Positions 12,010 to 22,344 of a stretch of 64,000 bases of DNA are shown in pieces. The stretch is from NCBI GenBank assembly GCA_019054805.1, contig JAHQIY010000005.1:348501-412500 (forward strand). The letters run 5' to 3'. A program made the position numbers and the translations under genes. This stretch comes from Brachionus manjavacas (taxonomy: Eukaryota > Rotifera > Eurotatoria > Ploima > Brachionidae). Numbering within the stretch: the stretch's first letter is position 1; each line of letters opens with the position of its first letter. The notes under the pieces are model-generated. The model was not told the DNA's origin, searched no databases, and worked only from the letters and a program-made list of their open reading frames with translations.

Positions 12010-12814
12010 CAGTGCACTCGTGCTACAACGAATGAGCGGGACTTTATAATGTCATTCGTTATATGAAAAATCGTTATTATCAAATTTTCCATGTTAATTG
12101 ATTGGTGTTAAAAAAAAAATGTGTAATTGGGCGGTTGATAGATTTTTTTAGTTATTTTTTAGCTTTTGTGTCTCTGAACCACATATCCAGGTATTTTTCA
12201 AGCTCTTTGTACTCAGGCTCTCTCAATCTCTTAGCTTTTTTAATGTCACGCATGGACTCAGATGCTTTTTTGATCGCTTCTTGATTCTTAACGATTCTTG
12301 AGATAGTCGAAGCTGCTAATCCATACTTGCGGGATAGTTCAGTTGGAGTTGCTTTATTATTGTAATCCTCTATTATCTCAAGCTTTAAGCTTATCTCAGG
12401 ACTCTTTCTTTTTTTACTTTCCATTTTTGAAACAATAAAAAAACACCAATAAAAATTTACTATTAAACAAACAAAAGTTTATATAATAATTTTTGATTGG
12501 CTGGTTTCTTTTTATTTTGTCATTATTTTTCAGGAGTTTACACATACAGATTAAAATTTCATTGATAAACAAAAATTATAACGAATGTGCTTAAAAAAGA
12601 TTGTATTCGTTAAAGAAAGTGACAATTAACGTTGTTAAGTATGAAAATGGGCTTTGATTTCCCATTCGCAGTAGCGAATTTTTCATAATTTCATATTCGT
12701 AATATGATATTTTGTTAGCCATTGATTTGAATGGAGAGGAAATCGGGGCTTATACATCATTCGCTGTAGCGCGATATTCGTAATAAAGCGAATCGTTATA
12801 GCGCGAGTGCACTG
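12010..12814. mobile_element. Tigger/pogo-like DNA transposon, internally deleted
   Basis: Terminal inverted repeats: the left is CAGTGCACTCGTGCTACAAC and the right (inverted) CAGTGCACTCGCGCTATAAC. TA follows each end (12008-12009 and 12815-12816), the duplication expected for Tc1/mariner/pogo elements. Subterminal blocks repeat ATTCGTTATA-type words. At 805 bp it is too short for a complete element and keeps only the N-terminal DNA-binding region of the transposase. Confidence 0.85.
12152..12424 (-). pseudogene. Pogo/CENP-B-type transposase, N-terminal helix-turn-helix only
   Basis: This is a 90-residue frame. Residues 1-50 form a CENP-B/pogo N-terminal HTH: a KRKSPEISLKLEIIEDYNN start, then TELSRKYGLAASTISRIVKN. 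It continues into LREPEYKELEKYLDMWF, the start of the second HTH (CENPB-type DNA-binding) domain, then stops. The DDE catalytic domain is absent. It lies within the 12010-12814 element, read right to left. The retained domain could still bind the element's ends; whether it is expressed is unknown. Confidence 0.8.
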
Positions 12815-12854
12815 TATGAATGTCAAATCCCATAAATTAATTCTTATCTAAAAT

Positions 12855-13605
12855 CTTTTATGTTAATGTAAGAAACAGATACTCAATAAGTTCTTAGGAA
12901 ATCTTTAACAAAAGACTCCTCTAGATAAAGAAACTTGAAAAATATTTTGTAAAATTCTTAAATATACTCTTAATAAAAAAAAACTTTAAGAAAAAAAATT
13001 AGATTCCAGTACGAAAACATTTAAGATTATTGTAAAGAAACTCAGTAAACCTTTGTTTAGGTTTTTTAGTAAGATCTTTTTTAAATCTTAATAAGGATCT
13101 CTAGAAATTTCTTTTATAAGATTTAGTATGATTTATTTTTTTTGTATGTTTTTCGTATCCATTAAAAATTAATTATTAGTTTTTTCACATAAAAAAAACA
13201 TTATAAAAATATTATTCATTTCTCATTTTTTGAATTGATTCCAGAAGTCTAATACCTGAATTATGTAAAATAGTATTGGTTTTTTAATTATACGTAATAT
13301 GGCAAGATAAACACTTTTGGATCCAAACTATTAGACATTCTTTTTGCAAAAGAAGAGTTAACTCAAGGGACAGTCGAATCATCAAAAAACTCCCTCTTTG
13401 GAAAGAAGAAAAGTTAATCAAAAGTAACTATTAATTAGATTTTATTTTAATTTGAATAATTGCTTTTTTTATTTTGCTTCTAAAAAGTTGAAAACAATTG
13501 AATCTTTTTAATGAATTTTGGCCATTTATTGTTCGTTCTTTAAACCAAAATGTTTTCATCTATTGACAGTAAAAAAAAAATCCAAAAACTTTTTATCTTT
13601 TAAAA
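12855..13605. other. AT-rich intergenic DNA, no gene seen
   Basis: No frame with recognisable homology was found. Short AAATCTTTAA/AAGATTT-type words recur at 12880-13130. Confidence 0.4.
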
Positions 13606-13922
13606 ACTAGAAAAAAGAATGTACTTTTTGTAATATTTGTCAAAGAACCCAAATACTATAAAGTCTCATTGTTCTCTTAAAAAAAGAATGTACTTTTTGT
13701 ACTTTTTGACAAACCACATTACGAAAGCATCTGTAAATTGAAAAGTTATAAGACAAAAAAATCTTTTAATCTTTATTTTACATAAATTTGAATGAATAAA
13801 TTTTAGCATAAATTAAAATTGTTTATGTATTCTTGATCTAACATCTTAAGACGCTTCTTTTTTCAATCGAATGATTTTTTTAAGAATATATTTGTTCTCT
13901 TAAATAAGATAAAATTTTTGAA

Positions 13923-16017
13923 AATGAATTTTGAAAAACCCATGGACTTGATCGATATTTGCCATAATGTCAAACCAGAAAATGTTTTCGATCCGGAAAA
14001 AGAGCAATTTTTAGCCCTTGTAAGGTATAAGATCGCTTTATAAACTACAGAGAGCTTAAGTAAATTAAAAATTAATGGTTTTAAAAGCATTGTAAATGGG
14101 ATTGGAAAAGAATTCTCATTAGCACCATTGATTTGTACGATTTCTCACCTAATGACATAAAATTATAAATATATATAATATCACTTAATGACAAACCATT
14201 AACGAATCTAGATTCTGTTTCCGAAACATTGAAAAATTCTTCAACTTTTTAAATAGATCTTTTGATCATATTCAAAACCGAACTCTTGCCTGTAGCTGCA
14301 TTGTCGAGAATTCCTGAATAGATGACACACCCTTCTTCAAGAGTCTCAGAGCTTTTATTTTTGATGTGGCCATTAAATGAGAAATTGTTCAAATCAATCA
14401 AAAAATCTATTCAAAAAGTTGAAGAATTTTTAAATGTTTCGGAAACAGAATCTAGATTCGTTAATGGTTTGTTTCTTTTTGCTTCAATGAAGTAAAAATA
14501 CAAAGCACTTAAACTTTTTAAGCTGCGACGGTCGAAGGACTCCTTTTTTATTTAAACAAGCTTCAATTTGTTCTTAGCTTGTGGAACGAGTCATCGACTT
14601 TTTTAAACTCATTTGGTTTGTACAAGGAACAAAATTCGTCGTCCTACGACAGGTTAATCTAGAATGACCTTTACAATGCCCCCTCTTTCTACCGACGAAA
14701 CACTGCAAATTCAAGGCAGGTCTTAAAAGAGCCTAGGTTGAACATTTGTGTGTTAGGTAATTTAATTTTTAAATAACTTCAATGTTTTCTTTTTAAAATA
14801 TATTGTAAATTTAGGTCATCCACCAACCTTTATTGAATTAATCAAAAATGAGGTAAACTCAAAAGATGACGGTCTCATTCAAAGATTTCATTTTTGCGCC
14901 CCTGACCCCGAATTTATAGATGACAAAATGAATATGAGTGCACAGCAACCAGCATGCTCACTCGAAGTTCTGTTTTGTATCATTTGTAAATTAAATGAAG
15001 GCGGAGTCACATATACTTTGTCCAAACAAGGAAAATCCGCATTTAACAACATTTATTCAAAGTTCAAAGAATTTATTAAAAAAGTATACAAAAAAGGGTT
15101 AGGGTTAATTGTTTTTCGAATATATTATTTTAAAATTCTCTTTTTCATTTTCAGTGCTTTATGTGAGAAAGCAGCTTCACAAGTTCTACGCCTCTCAATG
15201 GTTTTGAATATGCTTGAAACGCCTTACAAAATACTATTTTTGCCTTAAGACTTTTTTCGAATTGACAAATACATTATCGACCAAAATTTAATAAATCTAT
15301 GCGAGAAGATTCTTCAAGAGAACACAAAAATTCATGAAGTTGTTGAAGATACTGATACAGACATTTACTTTAAAATTATCAATATTAAAACAATACAGCA
15401 ATCTCTCGAAATTTTGAGCTCCTTTTGTAGGCACAAGCTTATCCTTGCAAACTATCAAGTGTCCGATTGGAGTAAAAGTTTATATGTGGTGCTTGATGAG
15501 TTAATTCAAACATGTAGAAATCAAGAAATGACTTCGAAACTTGACGAGTTGGATCTCAAATTGATTGAAAAAGTCCTTCGATATAATCAAAAAGTTTTTA
15601 AGCTTAACGATTTTAACCTAAGTACGTCTCTTGGAAACGCTGCTGACGTTAAAAGAGTTTTTTATCTTATTGAGGATATGGGACTTGGAATTGTAAAAGT
15701 GAAAGGAAAAAAAGTTGGTTTTTTTATCCATAAGGGAAGTCAAGAATCGAATAAATCATTTTTGTTTTAGAATTTTATTTCTCGAAAATCGATCCTGAAA
15801 AATTTAACGAAGACTTTAATTTGATCTACAAATTATCTAAATATAAATGCACTTTAGCTGAATATTTCAGTTTCGAAGGTAAAAATAAAAACTTATTAAT
15901 TTAATTAAGTTAATTATTAGGATTTTAATTTTAGGCGATTCAGCATTCACTTCTGTTCCTGATTTGAACAAACAACTGATGCCGATCGCGAATAAAATTG
16001 TCATTTTTTTTCTTACC
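13923..16017 (+). pseudogene. DUF3987 (primase/helicase-like) protein gene, disrupted
   Basis: Coding-like blocks in order: 13923-14040 (NFEKPMDLIDICHNVKPENV, FDPEKEQFLALV); about 14050-14160 (GIGKEFSLAPLI); a Walker-A segment that is inverted (see 14188-14474); 14520-14757 (AATVEGLLFYLNKL, LWNESSTFLNSFG, LKEPRLNICVLG). After a short intron comes HPPTFIELI, DDGLIQRFHFCAPDP, then FKEFIKK. A second intron (about 15083-15153) leads into LCEKAASQVLRLSMVLNML and the C-terminal part to 15770 or beyond. The order and the E-P-R-L-N-I-C/G-H-P and GLIQRF motifs match DUF3987, a family of P-loop proteins tied to replication or phage/plasmid primases. The usual DE is WNE here. There are stops near 14665 and 15247. 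A terminal exon near 15953 (DSAFTSVPDLNKQL) is uncertain. Confidence 0.65.
14188..14474. repeat. Inverted duplication flanking a flipped Walker-A segment
   Basis: The arms, about 14188-14252 and 14407-14474, are inverted copies, including AACGAATCTAGATTCTG with its inversion and TTCCGAAACATT. The segment between them, read on the minus strand, encodes GCVIYSGILDNAATGKSSVL (P-loop) followed by NMIKRS and the arm-encoded VEEFFNVSETESRFVNG. The same VEEFLNVSETESRFVNG occurs on the plus strand in the right arm. So the ATP-binding segment points against the rest of the DUF3987 gene. Confidence 0.75.
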
Positions 16018-16109
16018 ATAGCTTAAATCTGTCAGAACTCTGTTATTTTATTTTAGTTTTAACCTCTGAAAATGTAACTTAACCTCATATTGTTGTTACG
16101 AATTCTCAA

Positions 16110-16641
16110 ATGGCCCCCAAAAATAATATTGTAATTGAAGTTCATGCACCCGAATCAAATTCCAAAAGGAATTTTACCACTGCGAGTGTTCCTGAAAACG
16201 CCAAGCGTATAAACAATGGAAATATACACCATAATTTAATGAACTTTAGCATTGATGAGAACGACATGTTTACAAATGACAACGATTTGCAACGACCTTT
16301 ATCTAGCACTCATATTGCAGTTGATATTCCATATATCAGTATTCTTAACAATTCAGATGTAACGAATAGAGTCATGTCGGATAGAGTCAAAAACCCAACC
16401 TTCTAAATCAACAATTTGTGATCCAGCAAAACGAGGAGTTAAAGATGGAGGCCAAACGACAAAAGAATCTGTTAGAAAAAATGGTCAAAAAAAGAAAGGA
16501 AAAGGAGGTCGAGGCGGAAAGCGGGGAGGAAAAAACTCGCGAAACATGGATAAAAACCTCGAGATCCATGATATCGGAACCGATGATGAAGCATTAGAGG
16601 AAGAAGAGCTTAGAGAGACAATAAACCCCAACTATTTATAG
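16110..16641 (+). pseudogene. Basic, RGG/Lys-rich protein of the KDZ-like element
   Basis: The first frame, 16110-16406, starts MAPKNNIVIEVHAPESNS. A shift near 16390 leads into a second frame to the stop at 16639-16641. That frame has KKKGKGGRGGKRGGKN at its centre and an acidic tail, DDEALEEEELRE. The RGG/Lys-rich stretch suggests nucleic-acid binding. I do not recognise a domain. It lies between the DUF3987 gene and the transposase, same strand. Either an intron is missed or the frame is broken. Confidence 0.45.
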
Positions 16642-16838
16642 GACTTTCCTAAAAAATTCTTTTCAAGTAAAATTATTTATCGATCTATTTTGTTTGTTTT
16701 TTTAGTATCCTTAGCCTGTTAATCTTAAAAATTAGCAATTATGATTTTAGAAATTAATCACTAAAAAGAATTTTTAATTGTCATTTTTTCGATTATCAAT
16801 CCAAACCATTATTTTAATTCTTTTTTAACAGCAATAAA

Positions 16839-16885
16839 CTATGGAACATTTTAAAGTGCTGGCAGCACTTTAAAATGTTCCATAG
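16839..16885. repeat. Perfect 23-bp hairpin between two genes of the KDZ-like element
   Basis: Arms 16839-16861 and 16863-16885 are exact reverse complements (CTATGGAACATTTTAAAGTG start) with a single-base loop. It sits about 200 nt after the basic protein and just before the transposase remnant. It could be a processing or termination signal, or a fold-back replication product. Confidence 0.85.
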
Positions 16886-16974
16886 CTTTATCCGATAAAG
16901 CCATTCGAAAGAATGGACTCTATGTTATTCGGTATTGAAATACTCGAACGACTAAAACATTAACAATTTTCAAG

Positions 16975-18500
16975 TAAATGTTCTGAATCACTTTCTTCGG
17001 TCAAAATATTCAATTGATGACATTGAAAGTTTTAAATTTAAGAAGAAATTTTACAAAGACCTGTCTCCATCAGACTTCTCTGTACAAAAAAACCGAATTA
17101 AAAGATTTTTACAAAAGAATTATGGGCCACTTGTAAAAAAACATTTCACATATCAAGGAACAAATTGTAGTTTTTGTAATAATCAAATAGTTTTTTTTTA
17201 AAATATAGACTGCTTTTATTACTCATTTTGTAAAAGATCCTGTAAAGGATCCTGTAAAGGAAAGATTTTTTTATAATAATGTACTTTTTAATGACATTTT
17301 ATCTATTACAAATGAGACTGTTGTTGAGATTAAACTTTTGGACTCTTTAAAATCCGATATTGTTTACAAGCAAAGTCCTTTTTTGGCATTTACTAATGCC
17401 TACAATTATCTATTTTGCTCAAAATTTAAAAACCCTCAGACTGTCAGGTATCGATTAGAAGAAAAAAGACTAATTATGCCGAAACGACAACTGTAGTAAA
17501 CTTTTACTTAAGACGGAAACCAAAAGGTTACCAGATTTAAATGTTTATCGAAGAAGAGTGACCTTACTTTAAACGAGTTTGGTAAGTTTATAAGCTAAGA
17601 GTATTCAAGAATTATTTTAATTAAAAGTATTTTGAAAAGGTCTAATTCCTGTCGGTTGTATCAATAACACAGAATAAGGTAGCTATTATTGTTCAAAACA
17701 TAAACAGGAAGATCCTCAACTTCAATTTTCATATGGAAAATTTTCATATAAATGTAGACTTAGTCAAATTAAACTCAAACAAGTCGGTCCATTGGCAAGG
17801 TTAAGTGAAATCGAAATTAATGACCGATTTCAAATCTCAGACATGGGTGTTTAATACCTTGTTGATTACAAAGATAATCAACTGTTTTAGGCAAGTGAAA
17901 AACAGCTAAATGAAAGGTAAGTAAACTATAAGAGTAGTGATGAACAAATTAAAAATTCAACTAAAAAAGACTTGATCGAACTGTGCAATTAAAAATCAAA
18001 AACAGAGGGTGTTTTTCTTAGTGTCTATACTTGTAACGTAATCGCGAGTTTTAGAGAGATTTTTCAAAGATAATCAATTAGTTATGTGGCTGTTTTTTGC
18101 TTGGATACATTCGATAATATGATATATTCTCCTGATATCATTATTTATGACTTGGGTTGTCGTTTAAAACGATATATAGAAAATAACGAAAAAATTATTA
18201 ACGAAACTGACGGATTAAATTCGTTTAAAAAAAAACGAATTCTTGTCGATAGATTTCATTTAAAAAAAACATTCTAAAAATGATTAGTTTTGTGTAGAAA
18301 ATTGTGACGTAAATCATTACGATGATCTAAATGATGTGAATCCGTCTAGTTTCGAAGAAATCAATTTCTTGTTTTCAAAATATAAACACATTAAAAAGCA
18401 TATGAGAAAGACAAGACAATTTTTTTATTTATACAATATTTTAGATGAGTACAATTTTACCTATTTGATTCAAAAATTAAATGAACAAAATTTTTTGTAA
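16975..18500 (+). pseudogene. KDZ (Kyakuja-Dileera-Zisupton)-like transposase, decayed
   Basis: Reading across frameshifts gives a cysteine-containing N-terminal half: TYQGTNCSFCNNQ near 17150, CRNDNCSKLLLKTE near 17480 and YYCSKHKQEDPQ near 17690. An intron at about 17582-17640 splits this half. The C-terminal half has GVFLSVYTCNVIASFREIF, IIIYDLGCRLKRYIENN, ILVDRFHLKKH, then FCVENCDVNHYDDLNDVNP and INFLFSKYKHIKKHM. The order YD-x-x-C, then DRFHxxxH, then Cys and a late Glu block followed by aromatic helices is the KDZ transposase pattern. Several stops and shifts make it inactive. Family assignment rests on pattern memory. Confidence 0.55.
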
Positions 18501-18612
18501 AAGCTATCAATAAAAAGTACATTCTTTTTTGGGAGAACCTACATTTGACTTTATCTTAAAATAAAAAGTACAAAAAGTCCATTCTTTTTTGGGTAGAACC
18601 AACATTTGACTT

Positions 18613-19145
18613 TGATTAAAATATATATATATATATTTTTAAGACATTTATTTATTGAGTAATTTACAAGACGAGGGATTTATGTAAGAAAAAGAAAATG
18701 AATTGTGTATGAGGCAGAAAAATCATGAAGCGAGTGCTACAAGAGAAGAAGACTCGATTGACGAATATGAAGAAAGACCAATTGTACGTGGCCAAACAAT
18801 GATCTCAATTAATTTTATTTATTTTAAAAATTAAAAAAATATAGCATAATAAAATTAATCAGTAAATTTGAAATTTTTTTTAAGTACTATTTTTAATTAA
18901 TTTAGTCTTTTAGTGAGTATTTTTTGATAATTTTAGATCTAAATCGATATAAATCAACAAAATATTTAATTAAGAGTCTTCAAATTTCTTTTTAGTTGAT
19001 ATTAGAATCCATATTTTTTTTAATATTATTTTGGCTTACTAGAATCTTAAAGGATCGTTTACTGATCTTAAAAAAAAAGTGAACTGAACTCATAAAGATT
19101 CTTAAAAAGAAAATGTTAAGTAACAAGCCAAGATTCTTGATAAGA
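18613..19145. other. AT-rich spacer, no gene seen
   Basis: It contains an (AT)n run at 18619-18637 and, at 18660-18790, a weakly coding-like stretch (KENELCMRQKNHEASATREE) without recognisable homology. The rest is low-complexity. Confidence 0.35.
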
Positions 19146-19149
19146 TCTT

Positions 19150-20130
19150 GTCTAAGATCCTTCCTAGAATTAAGTCATTGGATACTACTCCACAAACCTT
19201 TTCATTGCCATCAAAAGCTTCTAGTGTCTTTTGGCAAAAGTAAATGATGTTTTCAGTCGTTTGGCGTCTTGGACTGAACCCTGATTGTTTGTAGACTATT
19301 TATTTATATTTTTCAATATATTCAAGGAGTTTATTTTGTACAGGTCGTTCTATAAGCTTAACAATTGAATTTTTAACACTAATTGGTCTTTATTTACTCG
19401 GGTTATTATGATCATTTTTATATTTTTGAATCATTGTAATTTTTGCGATTTTCCAATCATCCAAAACTAAATGTTCATTCCACGACCAGTTAATCATCTT
19501 AAGCATCAGAATCTTACCTGTCTCTGGTAGACTGTACAAGTGTCTATTTGCAATTTTGTCTGGACCAGGTGTCGATTTAATATTAAGTGCTCAATTTAGC
19601 TCAAATATATTAAATTCTTCATCAAAATACGAGTCAATTGGTTTTGTATGAACAGTTCACAATTTATATTACTTAAATAATTTTCTACCAAATCTTTGTT
19701 TTCGTAATTAAAACGGATAACATTTTCTTCGGAAAATATCATACTTAAAATGCTCCCAAATCAGGATTATAACGGATAATTTGGTCACCTAATTTCAGAT
19801 CAGGGATTTTATTCTTGGTATTTTAATTGTATTCAAATGTGCTGATTTGTTTAATTTTCCTCCAATATTCAGCAGAGTAACTTTTGGATTTTTCAATATT
19901 TTCACAAAATTTTAACCACTTTTTCTCTTGTATCGCTTTTATTTCCAATTTAATCGTCTTTGTAAGCGAGTAGTATAATTTTCTAAGCTCAAGGGCACTT
20001 TTGTTTTTTCCTAGTTAATTGAAGACATTTTATCTCGCCTTAATAATTTCAACCAAGTACGATAGACTTGTATATTAGTTAGATAGACTTGTATATTTAT
20101 TTTTTCTAGTGGTTGTAATTGATGAGTTTG
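19150..20130 (-). pseudogene. LINE linker plus reverse transcriptase N-terminal half
   Basis: Minus strand: LYYSLTKTIKLEIKAIQEKKW and YSAEYWRKIKQIS (linker), then STPGPDKIANRHLY, WKIAKITMIQKYKND, RPISVKNSIVKLIERP, QSGFSPRRQTTENI and FCQKTLEAFDGNEKVCG. These are the canonical RT blocks before motif A. Stops are scattered through it. The GPDKI, RPIS and QSGF-type motifs are diagnostic of APE-clade LINE reverse transcriptases. Confidence 0.8.
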
Positions 20131-20563
20131 CATCAGATAATTTTATAAATTTATTGAGGCAAATTGATGTTTATGATCAAATGTAAATTTCAGATCAAAA
20201 TTTTTAGTTTTTGATTTTAAAAAAAAGTTATTTTTTATCATTTATTTAGATACTAAATTTTTAAACTATATTAAACATGATTTGATTAATCTTTAATTGG
20301 GAAGAAGATCATATGAATTTTTTTCTGAAGTAAAATAAATTTTAAATCAATATTTTTAAATTTTGCAATTCATAATTTAACTTTGTTGCGCTGTAATATA
20401 TTTTATTTAATATTGAAATAACATTTGAAGCCATAATTTGAATGCTTTAATATGGATTTTAAATTTGTCTTAAAAATTTTCAAATGGATATTTTATAAAA
20501 ATCAATTATAGATCAATTGAAAAAAAAAGTTTTTATTTTAATTTATTTAAAAAAATGAGATAA

Positions 20564-22258
20564 TATTTAAACTAAAGAAAAACATTTCTTATTTAAAGTA
20601 AAACTTATCTTTAATTAAGTATTCCATTTTTTTTTAAAGAAAAAAAAACTCTCAAATAAAGTGAAACTATTTTTTCATAAAGAAAATTCTGCTCTCATAA
20701 AGAAAAGTATTTTATTCTAAAGTAAAATAATTGTAATATATAGCCAAAAAAATCTAAAATAAAGTAATTTCATACAATTCTAAAGTTTTACTAATAAATG
20801 GACGAAAACAAATGGACTATATTAGAAGAAGAAATGAGTATACAAGAGCTAAAAAACTTTGTGACATATAGCTTACCAAAGTCACTTGCTTATCAAACAA
20901 ATCGTGATACATATTGCGGTTACTGTTTTAACAATGAACTGCAAAGGCATAAAGCAAAGCAGCGTAAATGTGACGCCGATGTTAATTGTACAGTAAAATA
21001 CCGTTCTATTATATGCGAGACTAAAAATGTATGTTCGATTGCACAAAAATACGAACATTGCCATGATATATATGATAGCTAAAGTAACGAAAACGGCTTG
21101 TCAGACAAAATAAAAACAATTATTATCGACCTCTTAGCACACAATCCGAAACTTTATCCAAGGCAAATAGGGTCACATTTAAATAATAATAGGAAAAAGT
21201 TAAACATAGAGGATATAACACTAATCGATTCCCAAATATCTGGGTTTGTCAATCGTCATCGTAATAAAATTTCTCCAAAAGAAAATAAAGTAGAACATGT
21301 CGAAGCATTTATCGTTGACTACCTTTATTTTCCAACAATCGACGAGAGAAAACCTTTCTTTTTAAGATTCAAAATTAATGACAACCACCCAAATATAGGA
21401 AACAGTTATACGTCTATCTTCAGCAAGTCATACGTCTATCTTCTGTACGACATTAAAGTTACTCAGACTCAATTGTGATACTTCAAACCAAAATTTTTCT
21501 TTATTTCACGTATACGGGACTTATAAGATAACTAAAGAGGGATATCTTTTATTAGTTTTCGGCCGATCTAACCCAATAAAAAAATATACCGAACTGTATT
21601 TGGAATAGTATCACATGAAGAGACTACGGATTTTGTTCATTTCTTCGACTCCATTAAACAAATATGCAATTTTTTTCAAATTAATTTTCAACTTAGATAT
21701 TTGATGCAGACAACAAACCTTAGTATAGCTCAAAAAAATTTTGATCTGACTATAAAAACAGAAAATGTACTGATCACCGAGTCAGATAACCTTACATTGT
21801 TGGATTTTAATATAATAGACAAGAATTCGGCTTATCGTGTATATGATAACATAAACAAGTATTTTATTTCATTAAGGCCAAAGTATTGCAGTTGCGTTTA
21901 TTATCTTGAGCATGGGATTTGTAAGCATTTTGTAGCTTTAAGTCGACTGACTTATACTCCATTAGAAGATGATGTTAGAGAATTTGTATGTGTACGAAAG
22001 CGTGGAAGACCACCGAAATCCAACAATGGAGCATTATCAAAAAAATAATTTATTGACTATTTAAATTAGATAAATTTTACTTTAGATAGGATTTATTTTA
22101 CTTTGGAAAAGAATAATTTACTTTAATGAAAAACAGTTTCCTTTGTTTAAGATTAATTTTACTTTAACTTAATTATATTTGTCTTTATTTAAAAAATAAA
22201 CTATTCAATTTCGTAATTTTTTACTTTAAATATGAAATGTTTTTCTTTAGTTTAAATA
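20564..22258 (+). mobile_element. MULE DNA transposon with 40-bp terminal inverted repeats
   Basis: Left end TATTTAAACTAAAGAAAAAC (20564 on) and right end inverted (to 22258) match over about 40 bp with one mismatch. Both subterminal regions hold several copies of AAAGTAAA-like words, direct on the left and inverted on the right. The coding region in between is a MULE transposase lacking its catalytic core. The element interrupts a minus-strand LINE. No target duplication is obvious beside the ends. Confidence 0.85.
20798..22048 (+). pseudogene. MULE transposase, core deleted, SWIM zinc finger kept
   Basis: Three frames in sequence: 20798-21082 with a Cys/His-rich N-terminus (YCGYCFNNELQRHK, KCDADVNCTVKYRS, EHCHD), a WRKY/FLYWCH-like zinc domain; 21098-21478 (DKIKTIIIDLLAHNPKLYPRQ); and 21701-22048 with a SWIM finger, YCSCVYYLEHGICKHFVAL, ending VRKRGRPPKSNN (AT-hook-like). 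About 21580-21670 shows a broken MULE block, FGIVSHEETTDFVHFFDSI. Most of the DDE domain is missing, so it cannot be active. A SWIM finger C-terminal to the catalytic core is standard for MULEs. Confidence 0.8.
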
Positions 22259-22344
22259 GTAAGCCTAAAATAATAAACATTTTGTGTTTAATTAAAAAGT
22301 ATTTAAAAAAAGCTTTTTACATCATTTATATTAACATTTTAATC

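Larger units (their letters stand above)
11785..12850 (-). mobile_element. LINE reverse transcriptase fragment, split by a Tigger-like element
   Basis: On the minus strand, 12008 to 11785 reads KAFDEVWHDGL, IGIPKKIGFWIKNFL and GVPQGA. These are the reverse transcriptase motif A tail, its following helix and the GVPQG block. The bases just right of the insertion (12817 to about 12835) read GFDIH in the same frame, the expected upstream part of motif A. Stops occur downstream, so it is a pseudogene. Confidence 0.75.
13605..18612 (+). mobile_element. About 5 kb element with KDZ-like transposase and a DUF3987 gene
   Basis: The ends are related in inverted orientation. Left has AAAAAAGAATGTACTTTTTG at 13611 and again at about 13679. 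Right has the reverse complement at about 18512-18532 and 18569-18590. Each end therefore carries the motif twice, with a related spacer (left ATAAAGTCTCATTGTTCTC, right inverted ATAAAGTCAAATGTAGGTTC). Between them, all on the plus strand, lie a DUF3987-type protein gene, a basic RGG-rich protein and a KDZ-like transposase remnant, with short introns. Frameshifts show it is dead. No target duplication could be identified. The combination of a KDZ-like transposase with a DUF3987 protein is not one I know. Confidence 0.65.

Noticed and set aside
15080-15110. AGGGTTAGGGTTA in the DUF3987 intron as an interstitial telomere repeat
   Set aside because: Only two units, inside a probable intron; too short to support a telomeric origin.
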